DNA from: Sulfurimonas sp.
Lineage (GTDB): Bacteria > Campylobacterota > Campylobacteria > Campylobacterales > Sulfurimonadaceae
Assembly: GCA_027083475.1 (NCBI GenBank)
Contig: JALWON010000165.1
Span: 1 to 5,884 of the forward strand
Reading direction: 5' to 3'
DNA length: 5,884 nt
Part shown: piece after piece, positions 1 to 5,837 of the stretch
Layout: each line of letters opens with the position of its first letter
Position numbering within the stretch: position 1 is the stretch's first letter
Notes under the pieces: generated by a model
Database searches by the model: none
Told to the model about the DNA's origin: nothing
What the model saw: only the letters and a program-made list of their open reading frames with translations
Position numbers and translations under genes: made by a program

Positions 1-816
1 GATATAGCCCCTCAGAAATTTAGTGTAGCTACAAAAACAGCTACAATAGGAATACGTGGTACAAACTTTAGCGTTTTTGTCAATGACGATGGTTCTGCAG
101 AGGCTTTTTGTACCTTTGGTGCCATTAGTGTCACTATTGCTCAAAAATTACATCTTGTGCAACAAGGCTATTTTTTACACATCTCATCCAAAGGTAAAAT
201 AACAATCAAAGCTTTTGATGCAAAGATTTTAAAAGAAACGCAAACACACTACTTCGCAGTAGAAGATGAACAAAAAACACAAAAAACACCTCTCAAAAAT
301 GCAATTACAAGAGAAGAAACAACACAAAACAATGCCCAGATAGATGTCACACTAACCGATGAGAGTGGACTCATTATTACTGATGTTTCAGACACAGTAA
401 CTGATACGACACAACAAGACACTTTAACATTGACAGAGAGTAGTTATATTGCCAATTTACAAGGGCAACGAGATTATAAAGGAAACTATGCAGGGTCAAC
501 CCTAACAACAAATGGAAAGAAAAGTCCATTGACAGTTTCTGGTATAGCATCTTTAATAGTTGATTTTGGAAAAGACACCGCACAACTTACATTATATGCA
601 CCTACTGATTCTGCACAATATAATTTTACACATGTCAATACAAATACATTCTCAGGAGGAGTCCCAACAACTACAACAGGTACGATAACAGGTACTGCCG
701 ATGGAAAATTTTATGGGACTACAGCAGGAACAATCAAAGGAACATATTCATTTATCAACACCATTAACTCAGATAAGATAGAAAGTTCTGGAACATACCA
801 AGTCACACAACAATAA
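1..816 (+). CDS. FecR-domain envelope protein with C-terminal TbpB-like beta-rich domain (5' partial)
   Basis: The reading frame is open from base 1, so the start lies upstream of the window; 271 residues are visible. Residues 1-75 match the end of a FecR domain: KFSVATKTATIGIRGTNFSV is the typical 'V-T-P-T-A-x-x-G-I-R-G-T-x-F' core, followed by a second half ending around GYFLHISSKGKITI. FecR domains act in the periplasm, in signalling or as a beta-rich scaffold. Residues about 76-140 are a polar, Thr/Gln/Asp-rich linker. Residues about 150-271 look like a small beta-barrel domain of the transferrin-binding-protein-B/Slam-substrate style: YKGNYAG at 159-165, then GKFYG at 235-239 followed by GTIKGTYSF, matching the 'G-x-F-Y-G-x-x-A-x-x-I-x-G-x-F' signature. 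The first part is recognised with confidence; the C-terminal assignment is by motif only. The stop lies one base before the adenylate cyclase start, implying co-expression. The signal peptide cannot be seen. Confidence 0.8.
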   Translation, partial: DIAPQKFSVATKTATIGIRGTNFSVFVNDDGSAEAFCTFGAISVTIAQKLHLVQQGYFLHISSKGKITIKAFDAKILKETQTHYFAVEDEQKTQKTPLKNAITREETTQNNAQIDVTLTDESGLIITDVSDTVTDTTQQDTLTLTESSYIANLQGQRDYKGNYAGSTLTTNGKKSPLTVSGIASLIVDFGKDTAQLTLYAPTDSAQYNFTHVNTNTFSGGVPTTTTGTITGTADGKFYGTTAGTIKGTYSFINTINSDKIESSGTYQVTQQ

Positions 817-817
817 T

Positions 818-2956
818 ATGTCTTCAAAAACCAAAGCACTTTTTTTTCTTTTTTTACTTACCACTGCTTTGGTCTCTTCTGCTTACCTCTTCCTTCCCCA
901 AAAGTTTCAATCTCTAGACAATAGAATACGGGATTTTTACTTTAATGTTCGAGGGCCTCAAAAAACAGATGACAATATTGTCATCGTTGATATTGATGAA
1001 AAGAGTATTAAAGCACTTGGTCAATGGCCTTGGGAACGCGATAAATTTGCACAAATTCTTAAAAACTTAAGCCGTGATGGGGCTGGGATTATTGGTCTTG
1101 ATATTGTTTTCTCCGAAGCCGACAAAACATCCCCCAAACAATTTGCCAAACGGTGGAATATTCAAGCGACCAATCTTCCAGACACCGACCGTATTTTAGC
1201 CAATACCATTGCACAAACACCGACAATTCTTGGCTATGTTTTTGATTTTAATGCCCATAATACCAATGAAGCCCCACAAATTCCTGCAATATTTATTGAA
1301 AAACATAGAAAACAAACAGACTTTTTACCACAAGCCAAAGGGGTCCTTGCAAACCTTCCTCTCATTCAAAATGCTGCATATTCAAGTGGCTACATGAATA
1401 ACATCCCAGACGCAACAGGGATGATTAGAAGTGTTCCTCTGCTTATCAAATACGAAGATGCCATCTACCCTTCCCTTGCGTTTGAAATGTTTCGCATTGC
1501 TTCAAATGCACAAAAGGTCACTCTCCACTACAGCCCTGCAGGCATAGAGTCTATAGAACTTGCAAAACAAAAAATTTATTCTGATAGATTTGGGCGTTTA
1601 CATGTCAATTTTCGTGGACCTTTTAAAAGTTACAAGTACCTCTCAGCACTAGATGTTTATACAAACCATATAAACCCCAAAGATGTCGCTGGCAAATTCA
1701 TACTCATTGGAACCTCCGCTTATGGCTTAATGGATTTGCGTTCTACCCCTATGGATAGTGTGATTGCAGGAGTTGAAGTACATGCTAATGTAATTGACAA
1801 CCTTTTACATCAAGACCTACTCAGAGAACCCTCATGGGAGGAGAGTGCAAACCTGAGTATTATCGTACTTCTCGCGCTCTTTATTTTCTTTTTTCTCTCC
1901 AGACTCTCACTTGTGCTTCTGACACTCACTTTTTTAAGTACTTTTTTTCTTCTGCTCTATGGAAATTACCACTTGCTCTTTACCCAGCATCTTATTCTCA
2001 ACATCTTTTTTCCACTCACCACAATGATACTCTCACTTATTGGTGTACTGGGAGTGAATTTTATGTATGAATTTTCTCAAAAAGAGTTAGTCAAAAAAAG
2101 CTTCTCCAAAAAAGTTTCCAAGCAAGTCATGAACGATCTCTTAAGCCATGTTGAAAATACAGACTTAAGTGCAAAAGAGCTTGAGACAACGATTTATTTC
2201 TCTGACATTCGTAGTTTTACAACTATCTCTGAAACACTCAAATCACCAAGGCGGATTACTGAATTTTTGAATTTTTTTATGAATGCCATGGTGCTTTCAA
2301 TAGAAAAATACCAAGGAACAATTGACAAGTTTATAGGCGATGCTATCATGGACTACTGGAATGCCCCACTCCCTATCAAAAATCATGCAGACAAAGCTGT
2401 CCAAACAGCACTTGAACAGATTGAAAAACGTGAAACCCTCAACCGTACAATCTCTCAAAAATTTGGCTTTACTATAGACTATGGTATAGGTATTAACACA
2501 GGAAATGTTGTTGTTGGAGAGATTGGATCGAGTGGGCGTTCTGATTATACTATCATTGGAGATGCTGTCAATCTTGCTTCACGTCTTGAGGGACTCTGTA
2601 AACCCTACAAGGTGCGTTTAGTCATCTCTGAGTTTACAAAAAAACAACTCACACAAGAGTATGTCATACAAATGCTCGATATGGTGCAAGTCAAAGGAAA
2701 AAAAGAACCTGTCAAAATTTATGAAGTACTCGCACAAGGCACACCAACTTCAGAAAAAAAACAAGAACTTGCAGCGTATGAAAAAGCCCATCAAGCTTAT
2801 ATAGCTGCAGATTTTTCTTTAGCAAAAGAACTTTTTGCTATACTCCACAAAAAATATGGCAAATATCTTTATAAACTCTATCAAGAACGTTGTCATCACC
2901 TTGAAACAGAAAATATACAAGAGTTTCATGGTGTTTTTGAATTTACTACAAAATAG
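818..2956 (+). CDS. CHASE2-domain class III adenylate cyclase, membrane-bound
   Basis: Predicted to convert ATP to cAMP in the cytoplasm in response to a periplasmic signal. The 712-residue protein has an N-terminal membrane helix (about 8-26), a periplasmic CHASE2 domain (about 35-335, with the typical start LDNRIRDFYFNVRGP and VIVDIDEKSIKALGQWPW), three more membrane helices (about 345-361, 363-382, 391-413) and a class III cyclase domain (about 450-640). Catalytic residues are all visible: metal-binding Asp463 (FSDIRSFT) and Asp508 (KFIGDAIMDYWNAP), Lys504 and Thr578 (DYTIIGD) in the usual purine-specifying positions, and transition-state Asn585 and Arg589 (NLASRLEG). The Lys/Thr pair favours ATP over GTP. 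The tail (about 650-690) has a TPR-like helix pair. No Shine-Dalgarno is seen before the ATG, which lies one base after the FecR stop, so translation is probably coupled; the next Met is residue 193, too late to keep the first helix. The ligand is unknown. Confidence 0.93.
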   Translation: MSSKTKALFFLFLLTTALVSSAYLFLPQKFQSLDNRIRDFYFNVRGPQKTDDNIVIVDIDEKSIKALGQWPWERDKFAQILKNLSRDGAGIIGLDIVFSEADKTSPKQFAKRWNIQATNLPDTDRILANTIAQTPTILGYVFDFNAHNTNEAPQIPAIFIEKHRKQTDFLPQAKGVLANLPLIQNAAYSSGYMNNIPDATGMIRSVPLLIKYEDAIYPSLAFEMFRIASNAQKVTLHYSPAGIESIELAKQKIYSDRFGRLHVNFRGPFKSYKYLSALDVYTNHINPKDVAGKFILIGTSAYGLMDLRSTPMDSVIAGVEVHANVIDNLLHQDLLREPSWEESANLSIIVLLALFIFFFLSRLSLVLLTLTFLSTFFLLLYGNYHLLFTQHLILNIFFPLTTMILSLIGVLGVNFMYEFSQKELVKKSFSKKVSKQVMNDLLSHVENTDLSAKELETTIYFSDIRSFTTISETLKSPRRITEFLNFFMNAMVLSIEKYQGTIDKFIGDAIMDYWNAPLPIKNHADKAVQTALEQIEKRETLNRTISQKFGFTIDYGIGINTGNVVVGEIGSSGRSDYTIIGDAVNLASRLEGLCKPYKVRLVISEFTKKQLTQEYVIQMLDMVQVKGKKEPVKIYEVLAQGTPTSEKKQELAAYEKAHQAYIAADFSLAKELFAILHKKYGKYLYKLYQERCHHLETENIQEFHGVFEFTTK

Positions 2957-2965
2957 GAAGAGACA

Positions 2966-3694
2966 ATGCTAAAAATACTTTTTTCACCCGCAGAAGGCAA
3001 AAAAAGTGGTGGTACACAACAAAAACAGCAACTTTTTGGAGCAACAAACGCAAGAGATACAATTCTGCAAGCCTATAATGACATTGTTCTCTCTGAAGAT
3101 GAAACAAGCATCAAACAACTCTTTGGAATCAAAAAGTGGGCTGATTGCCAAGAGTATCTCTGCGATATATTTGATGCTCCCCTGCTTCCTGCAATAGAGC
3201 GCTACCGTGGTGTTGCTTACCAGTATCTTGACTTTGACTCTCTACCAACAAATGCAAAAGAGTATCTCTACAACAACACTATTATCTTCTCAAATCTGTA
3301 TGGTCCTCTGCTTGGCGCAGACACTATTGCAAACTATAAAGTGAAACAGGGCAACACCATAGGGTCTTTTGCTCCAGATAAATTCTATAAAGAGCGATTT
3401 TCCTACCAGTTAGATTTGTATTTAGCACAAAGTGATATACTTGACCTTCGTGCAGGTTACTATGATAAATTTTACAAAATCAACAAACCCTACACTACTT
3501 TAAAGTTTTTAAAAAATGGCAAAACAGTAAGTCATTGGGCAAAAGCCTACAGAGGCATTGTACTTCGCGAGATTGCGAAACACAATGTTGACTCTTTAGA
3601 AGCATTTTTAAAACTCTCTATAGAAGGTTTACACCTCCAAGAGAGCAAAACAACAAAAAACAAAACAGAAATTATTTACACTATTGAGGAGTGA
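2966..3694 (+). CDS. yaaA: YaaA/DUF328 (UPF0246) family peroxide stress protein
   Basis: A 242-residue soluble protein, close to the usual family length of about 240-260. E. coli YaaA lowers intracellular free iron during hydrogen peroxide stress and protects DNA; structural work on the family describes a DNA-binding helix-hairpin-helix fold. Family landmarks are in order: N-terminal MLKILFSPAEGKKSGG (cf. MLILISPAKT), YRGVAYQYL at 80-88 (cf. FKGDVYTGL), SNLYGPLLGADTIANYKVKQG at 109-129 (split motif: SNLYG, then YKVKQG), DLRAGYYDKFY at 160-170 (cf. NLASDEYFKSV), AKAYRGIVLREI at 192-203 and KLSIEGLHL at 216-224. The start is supported by AGGAAG at 2955-2960, which overlaps the cyclase stop, five bases before ATG. 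The 9-base gap upstream and 2-base gap downstream place it inside an operon. Whether this distant branch has the same iron-related role as E. coli is inference. Confidence 0.88.
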   Translation: MLKILFSPAEGKKSGGTQQKQQLFGATNARDTILQAYNDIVLSEDETSIKQLFGIKKWADCQEYLCDIFDAPLLPAIERYRGVAYQYLDFDSLPTNAKEYLYNNTIIFSNLYGPLLGADTIANYKVKQGNTIGSFAPDKFYKERFSYQLDLYLAQSDILDLRAGYYDKFYKINKPYTTLKFLKNGKTVSHWAKAYRGIVLREIAKHNVDSLEAFLKLSIEGLHLQESKTTKNKTEIIYTIEE

Positions 3695-3696
3695 AC

Positions 3697-4089
3697 ATGC
3701 AATTTTTATCAGATGAGTGGGCTGAGGCTTACACAACACTTATAAATGAGGATGAAACCATCCAAAAGAAACTTAAAAGATTTAGTTCTCTTTTTCAGTA
3801 TGAGGTTACAGACAGAGAAGATATACCAACATTAGTGATAGAGGTACAAAAAGGCAAATGCACCTCTTTTGGAGAACGCTCTGCGTTTCATCCAAAAGAC
3901 ATAGAGTTTACGATGGCTGCCGATACACAAACTTGGCAAAAAATCTTTGAGCATGAAATTGGAATGAAAGAAGCTGTAAAAACCCATAAGTTCCACATAG
4001 ATGGTCCAAAGCTCAAAGCACTCTCCAACAAAACAGGCTTAGAAAAGAGTGTAGAACTTATGATTGGTATGGAAAATATTCAAGTATAA
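3697..4089 (+). CDS. SCP2 sterol-binding-domain-like small protein
   Basis: A 130-residue cytoplasmic protein without signal peptide or membrane segment. The opening MQFLSDEWAEAYTTLIN and the later pattern of alternating strands followed by DIEFTMAADTQTWQKIFEHEIG and FHIDGPKLKALSNKTGLEK resemble the SCP-2 fold, in which a hydrophobic cavity binds lipids or acyl chains; the 'D-x-x-x-x-x-A-x-x-x-T-W-x-x-I' and 'G-x-x-x-x-L' elements are typical. A GTG at 3691 in the same frame would add two residues, but GGAG at 3688-3691 sits five bases before the ATG at 3697, which is therefore the better start. It begins two bases after the yaaA stop and is surely co-transcribed with it. Ligand and biological role are unknown; bacterial members are often found beside catabolic or redox genes, but nothing here specifies one. 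Confidence 0.78.
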   Translation: MQFLSDEWAEAYTTLINEDETIQKKLKRFSSLFQYEVTDREDIPTLVIEVQKGKCTSFGERSAFHPKDIEFTMAADTQTWQKIFEHEIGMKEAVKTHKFHIDGPKLKALSNKTGLEKSVELMIGMENIQV

Positions 4090-4106
4090 ATTCTTCAAAC
4101 TACTTT

Positions 4107-4148
4107 AACTATCTCTTGGTATCATGTCACAAAAAAATGGAGATAGTT
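4107..4148 (+). promoter_or_regulatory. Inverted repeat that can hide the lipoprotein ribosome binding site
   Basis: AACTATCTC at 4107-4115 is the exact reverse complement of GAGATAGTT at 4140-4148, and T4106/A4149 adds a tenth pair using the A of the start codon. The loop is 24 bases (4116-4139). The 3' arm contains most of the Shine-Dalgarno GGAGA (4139-4143). In RNA reading through from the SCP2-like gene, this stem would cover the ribosome binding site and touch the start codon. There is no T tract after it, so it is not a terminator. The pairing is seen directly; the regulatory effect is inference. Confidence 0.5.
4117..4125 (+). promoter_or_regulatory. Possible extended -10 promoter for the lipoprotein gene
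   Basis: TGG followed by TATCAT (hexamer 4120-4125) fits an extended -10 element, one mismatch from TATAAT. No convincing -35 is present at 17 bases; TTCAAA at 4094-4099 is too far, with a 20-base spacer. A start near 4132 would give a short A-rich leader carrying GGAGA and ATG but lacking the upstream arm of the inverted repeat. Weak on sequence alone. Confidence 0.3.
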
Positions 4149-4655
4149 ATGAAAAACATCCTACTCACCCTCGTCCTCTCACTCGCCTTTTTCGGTTGTA
4201 GTGCAAAAACACCAGAAGATAAAAACATCCAAGCCGCTTTAGTGACAGGCAAAAGCCTCGCTACATTGACACTCAATGACCAGTTTGGTAAAGCACACAG
4301 TCTCAGTGCAGATACAACAAAAATCATCTTTGCATTTGCCAAAGATACAGCACACACATGTAATGACTTTTTTAAAACACAAAAAGATGATTATCTTACG
4401 CAACACCATGCTGCGTTTATTGCCGATGTAAGTGCTGCTCCCTCACTTATCCGCAGTATGTTCATTATGCCAGGACTCAAAGAGCTCAAACACACAGTAC
4501 TCCTTTTAGAAGATAAGGCACTCGCAGCACCTTACAAAAAAGGAATTGACATTAACAAAATTGCTGTTGTATTTTTAAAAGATGCAAAGATTGAGAAGAT
4601 AGAGTTTATTACCAGTGCCAAGGAATTACAAAAAAGTATGAGTACCTATCCATAA
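4149..4655 (+). CDS. Putative lipoprotein with thioredoxin-like fold, lacking CXXC
   Basis: A 168-residue protein. The start at 4149 is chosen over the in-frame ATG at 4116 because GGAGA (4139-4143) lies five bases ahead and because it gives a clean signal: MKN, a hydrophobic stretch and Cys17 in AFFGCSA, a non-ideal lipobox (Phe at -3 and -2) that still suggests lipidation and envelope anchoring. The mature part opens with TLNDQFGKAHSLSADTTKII, resembling the beta start of peroxiredoxin/TlpA-like thioredoxin folds, followed by FAFAKDTAHTC, where a redox motif would sit; however there is only one further Cys (Cys71) and no CXXC, so a dithiol oxidoreductase role is unlikely. The C-terminal part (KIAVVFLKDAKIEKIEFITS) has the closing strands and helix of such folds. 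No specific family name can be supported. It may be transcribed from its own promoter, and its ribosome binding site lies in an inverted repeat. Confidence 0.72.
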   Translation: MKNILLTLVLSLAFFGCSAKTPEDKNIQAALVTGKSLATLTLNDQFGKAHSLSADTTKIIFAFAKDTAHTCNDFFKTQKDDYLTQHHAAFIADVSAAPSLIRSMFIMPGLKELKHTVLLLEDKALAAPYKKGIDINKIAVVFLKDAKIEKIEFITSAKELQKSMSTYP

Positions 4656-4662
4656 AAAAATT

Positions 4663-4691
4663 TTGACATATTCTTTTTACTTTGTTATAAT
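4663..4691 (+). promoter_or_regulatory. Consensus sigma-70 promoter for the small RNA
   Basis: TTGACA at 4663-4668, a 17-base spacer and TATAAT at 4686-4691, with TG at 4683-4684 giving an extended -10 (TGTTATAAT). Both hexamers match consensus perfectly, and an A/T tract (4654-4664) directly upstream could act as an UP element. A start at about 4698 is expected. It begins eight bases after the lipoprotein stop. A full -35 is unusual if the host is Campylobacterota, where vegetative promoters such as those of Helicobacter and Campylobacter usually lack a conserved -35. Confidence 0.9.
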
Positions 4692-4697
4692 CGTACG

Positions 4698-4781
4698 GTG
4701 TAAACACAAATAACTCTCGTTTGACTGATTATCAAACATATAAGAGATTAAGGCTAGGACTTCGGTTCTAGCCTTTTTTTT
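4698..4781 (+). ncRNA. Candidate small RNA of about 83 nt, undescribed family
   Basis: A transcript unit framed by the consensus promoter and an intrinsic terminator, with no ATG and no ribosome binding site inside. The predicted RNA has three parts. The 5' end (4698-4713) is mostly unpaired and A-rich, with a possible tiny GUG/CAC hairpin. A middle hairpin has GTTTGA (4719-4724) paired with TCAAAC (4732-4737) around the seven-base loop CTGATTA, reinforced by CTCT (4714-4717) with AGAG (4743-4746) across an asymmetric bulge. The 3' part is the terminator hairpin with its U tail, the arrangement seen in many trans-acting regulatory RNAs. It does not resemble tmRNA, 6S, SRP or RNase P RNA, all of which are longer. 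The ends are predicted to within a few bases. Function and targets are unknown; it lies between a lipoprotein gene and convergent pilin-like genes. Confidence 0.72.
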
Positions 4782-4782
4782 T
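4750..4782 (+). terminator. Strong intrinsic terminator with C(UUCG)G tetraloop
   Basis: AGGCTAGGAC (4751-4760) pairs with GTTCTAGCCT (4765-4774) in ten base pairs (one G-U) closed by the very stable C(UUCG)G tetraloop; A4750 with T4775 may add a pair. Nine T's follow (4774-4782). It ends the small RNA and would also stop read-through from the upstream plus-strand genes. The minus strand has no T tract after the stem, so it works on the plus strand only. Confidence 0.93.
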
Positions 4783-4824
4783 ACCTATTTTTTTAGGTTG
4801 GTTTGTGCCATTGTTACACTAATC

Positions 4825-4850
4825 AAAACAGAGGATTTAATCACCCTCTG
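4825..4850 (-). terminator. Probable intrinsic terminator of the pilin-like genes
   Basis: CAGAGG (4829-4834) and CCTCTG (4845-4850) form a six-pair stem with a ten-base loop. Read on the minus strand it begins 8 bases after the stop of the second pilin-like gene and is followed by TTTTGATT, a short T tract. It is a weaker terminator than the plus-strand one 46 bases away. On the plus strand no T tract follows. Confidence 0.6.
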
Positions 4851-4858
4851 GCTATTAT

Positions 4859-5314
4859 TTAATCCACCATCTGTTTACAAACTGTTCCTGTGGTAGTATC
4901 TTCTCTATCACAGCTAAAACTTCCATTTGTTGCATTGTAATCAAACTGAACATCAAGGGACTTTACTTTAAAAAGAAAACTTGTGCAACTCCCAGCGTTT
5001 TTTGACCACTTGCCATCTTGTGTTCCCTCTACTATGCCATACTGTAGCAATGTTCTGTTACCATCACCTAAAAATAGTGTTGTATCACTACTTTGACATA
5101 AAGCAGGAATGTAGGAGTTAATGCCTTTTATAATCTGACTCTGTCGCTCTGTTACAATAGCTGAGCGGATAGATGCTACATCTGAGCGTCCTTTGGCAAC
5201 ATCGGCAATCTCTTTTGTTTTGGTAAATCGAGGCAAGGCAACTGAAGCAAGAATGCCAAGAATAACAATGACAAAAATGAGTTCTATGAGCGTAAAGGCT
5301 TTTGAGGATTGCAT
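4859..5314 (-). CDS. Type IV pilin/type II secretion pseudopilin-like protein, Ala at -1
   Basis: A 151-residue protein with a class III prepilin leader: MQSSKA, then mature FTLIELIFVIVILGILASVALPRF (residues 7-30; Glu11 is the mature Glu5). It should be processed and N-methylated by a PilD-type prepilin peptidase and assembled, through its hydrophobic helix, in a type IV pilus, type II secretion pseudopilus or related filament at the inner membrane. The residue before the cut is Ala6 rather than the usual Gly, which is tolerated but less common. The rest is an alpha1 continuation (TKTKEIADVAKGRSDVASIR) and a beta globular domain with four cysteines (73, 110, 135, 146), enough for two disulfides, including a C-terminal Cys pair that may staple the D-region. 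The start is supported by AGGA at 5321-5324, six bases away. It is the second gene of a minus-strand pair, 73 bases behind the first. Which filament it serves cannot be told. Confidence 0.88.
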   Translation of the reverse strand: MQSSKAFTLIELIFVIVILGILASVALPRFTKTKEIADVAKGRSDVASIRSAIVTERQSQIIKGINSYIPALCQSSDTTLFLGDGNRTLLQYGIVEGTQDGKWSKNAGSCTSFLFKVKSLDVQFDYNATNGSFSCDREDTTTGTVCKQMVD

Positions 5315-5353
5315 GGTGTTTCCTGAGTTAAGTTAGGCTGGGGTATGTGTTCC

Positions 5354-5367
5354 CAAGCTAAAGCTTG
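5354..5367 (-). repeat. Small hairpin between the two pilin-like genes
   Basis: CAAGC (5354-5358) and GCTTG (5363-5367) flank the four-base TAAA loop on the plus strand, with TC/GA able to extend the stem past one mismatch. On the minus strand it follows the first pilin-like stop by about 20 bases, without a T tract. It may be an mRNA processing or stability element that lets the two genes be expressed at different levels, or it may be incidental. Confidence 0.3.
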
Positions 5368-5387
5368 AGAATGCAATAAGAATACTA

Positions 5388-5837
5388 CTAGTGCTTAGCC
5401 CATGTTAAATGAGGGGCTGTATCTGCACTCATTCCTACTGTTACATTTACATCATATGTATCTCCACTACTTCCAGCTGGTTTAGCATAATAAGTAGTAC
5501 TAGCACCACCAGCAATTAATTCTCCATAGTTTTTGTCACTAGTAGCTACTCCTGTTGCTGCAGAAAAAAGATCACACTCACTAGGAGGAGTTATTTGTGC
5601 AGTTATATTACCCTCAAGTGCAGTACTATTATTCATATCATTAGGATAATTCAAAGAAAAATCCGACCATATCGTAGGTAGTACCGTACGATTTAATGTT
5701 CCAATAAAAGCTTTACACTTCCCCGCTTTCGCCTGATTTGAAACCCCTATAAACTTTGGAAGTGCCACAGCACTCAAAATACCTAAAATAACGATAACGA
5801 AAATCAATTCGATCATTGTAAAACCAGCTCTTTTCAT
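5388..5837 (-). CDS. Type IV pilin/type II secretion pseudopilin-like protein
   Basis: A 149-residue prepilin. The leader MKRAG is cut before Phe6 in a standard G/F site (FTMIE, Glu10 being the mature Glu5), followed by the hydrophobic assembly helix to about residue 27 and a continuing alpha1. The globular part contains two cysteines (41 and 88), likely one disulfide, and a Ser/Thr/Gly/Ala-rich beta region (about 92-149) ending HLTWAKH. The start is supported by AAGGAG at 5844-5849, six bases before ATG. It and the following pilin-like gene share almost the same N-terminal helix but diverge entirely after it, so they are different subunits, not a recent duplication. Major pilin, minor pilin or pseudopilin cannot be decided without the neighbouring assembly genes (ATPase, platform, secretin), none of which is in the window. 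Confidence 0.88.
   Translation of the reverse strand: MKRAGFTMIELIFVIVILGILSAVALPKFIGVSNQAKAGKCKAFIGTLNRTVLPTIWSDFSLNYPNDMNNSTALEGNITAQITPPSECDLFSAATGVATSDKNYGELIAGGASTTYYAKPAGSSGDTYDVNVTVGMSADTAPHLTWAKH

Noticed and set aside
377..583. Minus-strand open frame of 68 codons inside the FecR-like gene
   Set aside because: Antisense to a well-supported coding region, no ribosome binding site, no recognisable protein features.
1209..1397. Plus-strand alternative frame of 62 codons inside the cyclase gene
   Set aside because: Shadow of the CHASE2 coding frame, without a start signal or domain; the same applies to the alternative frames at 1834-2070 and 3006-3197.
4116..4148. Upstream ATG at 4116 as the lipoprotein start
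   Set aside because: It has no ribosome binding site, adds eleven polar residues before the signal peptide, and is in the loop of the inverted repeat; ATG at 4149 has GGAGA at correct spacing.
4127..4357. Minus-strand open frame of 76 codons over the lipoprotein start
   Set aside because: Entirely antisense to the lipoprotein gene and its leader, with no supporting signals.
4721..4771. TTG-initiated mini-frame of 16 codons inside the small RNA
   Set aside because: No Shine-Dalgarno upstream; the frame runs through the terminator stem and its start lies in a hairpin arm. A coding role is unlikely.
4783..4798. ACCTA-T6-TAGGT inverted repeat just after the small RNA terminator
   Set aside because: Only five pairs, A/T-rich, with no T tract or protein-site resemblance; likely chance in AT-rich spacer.
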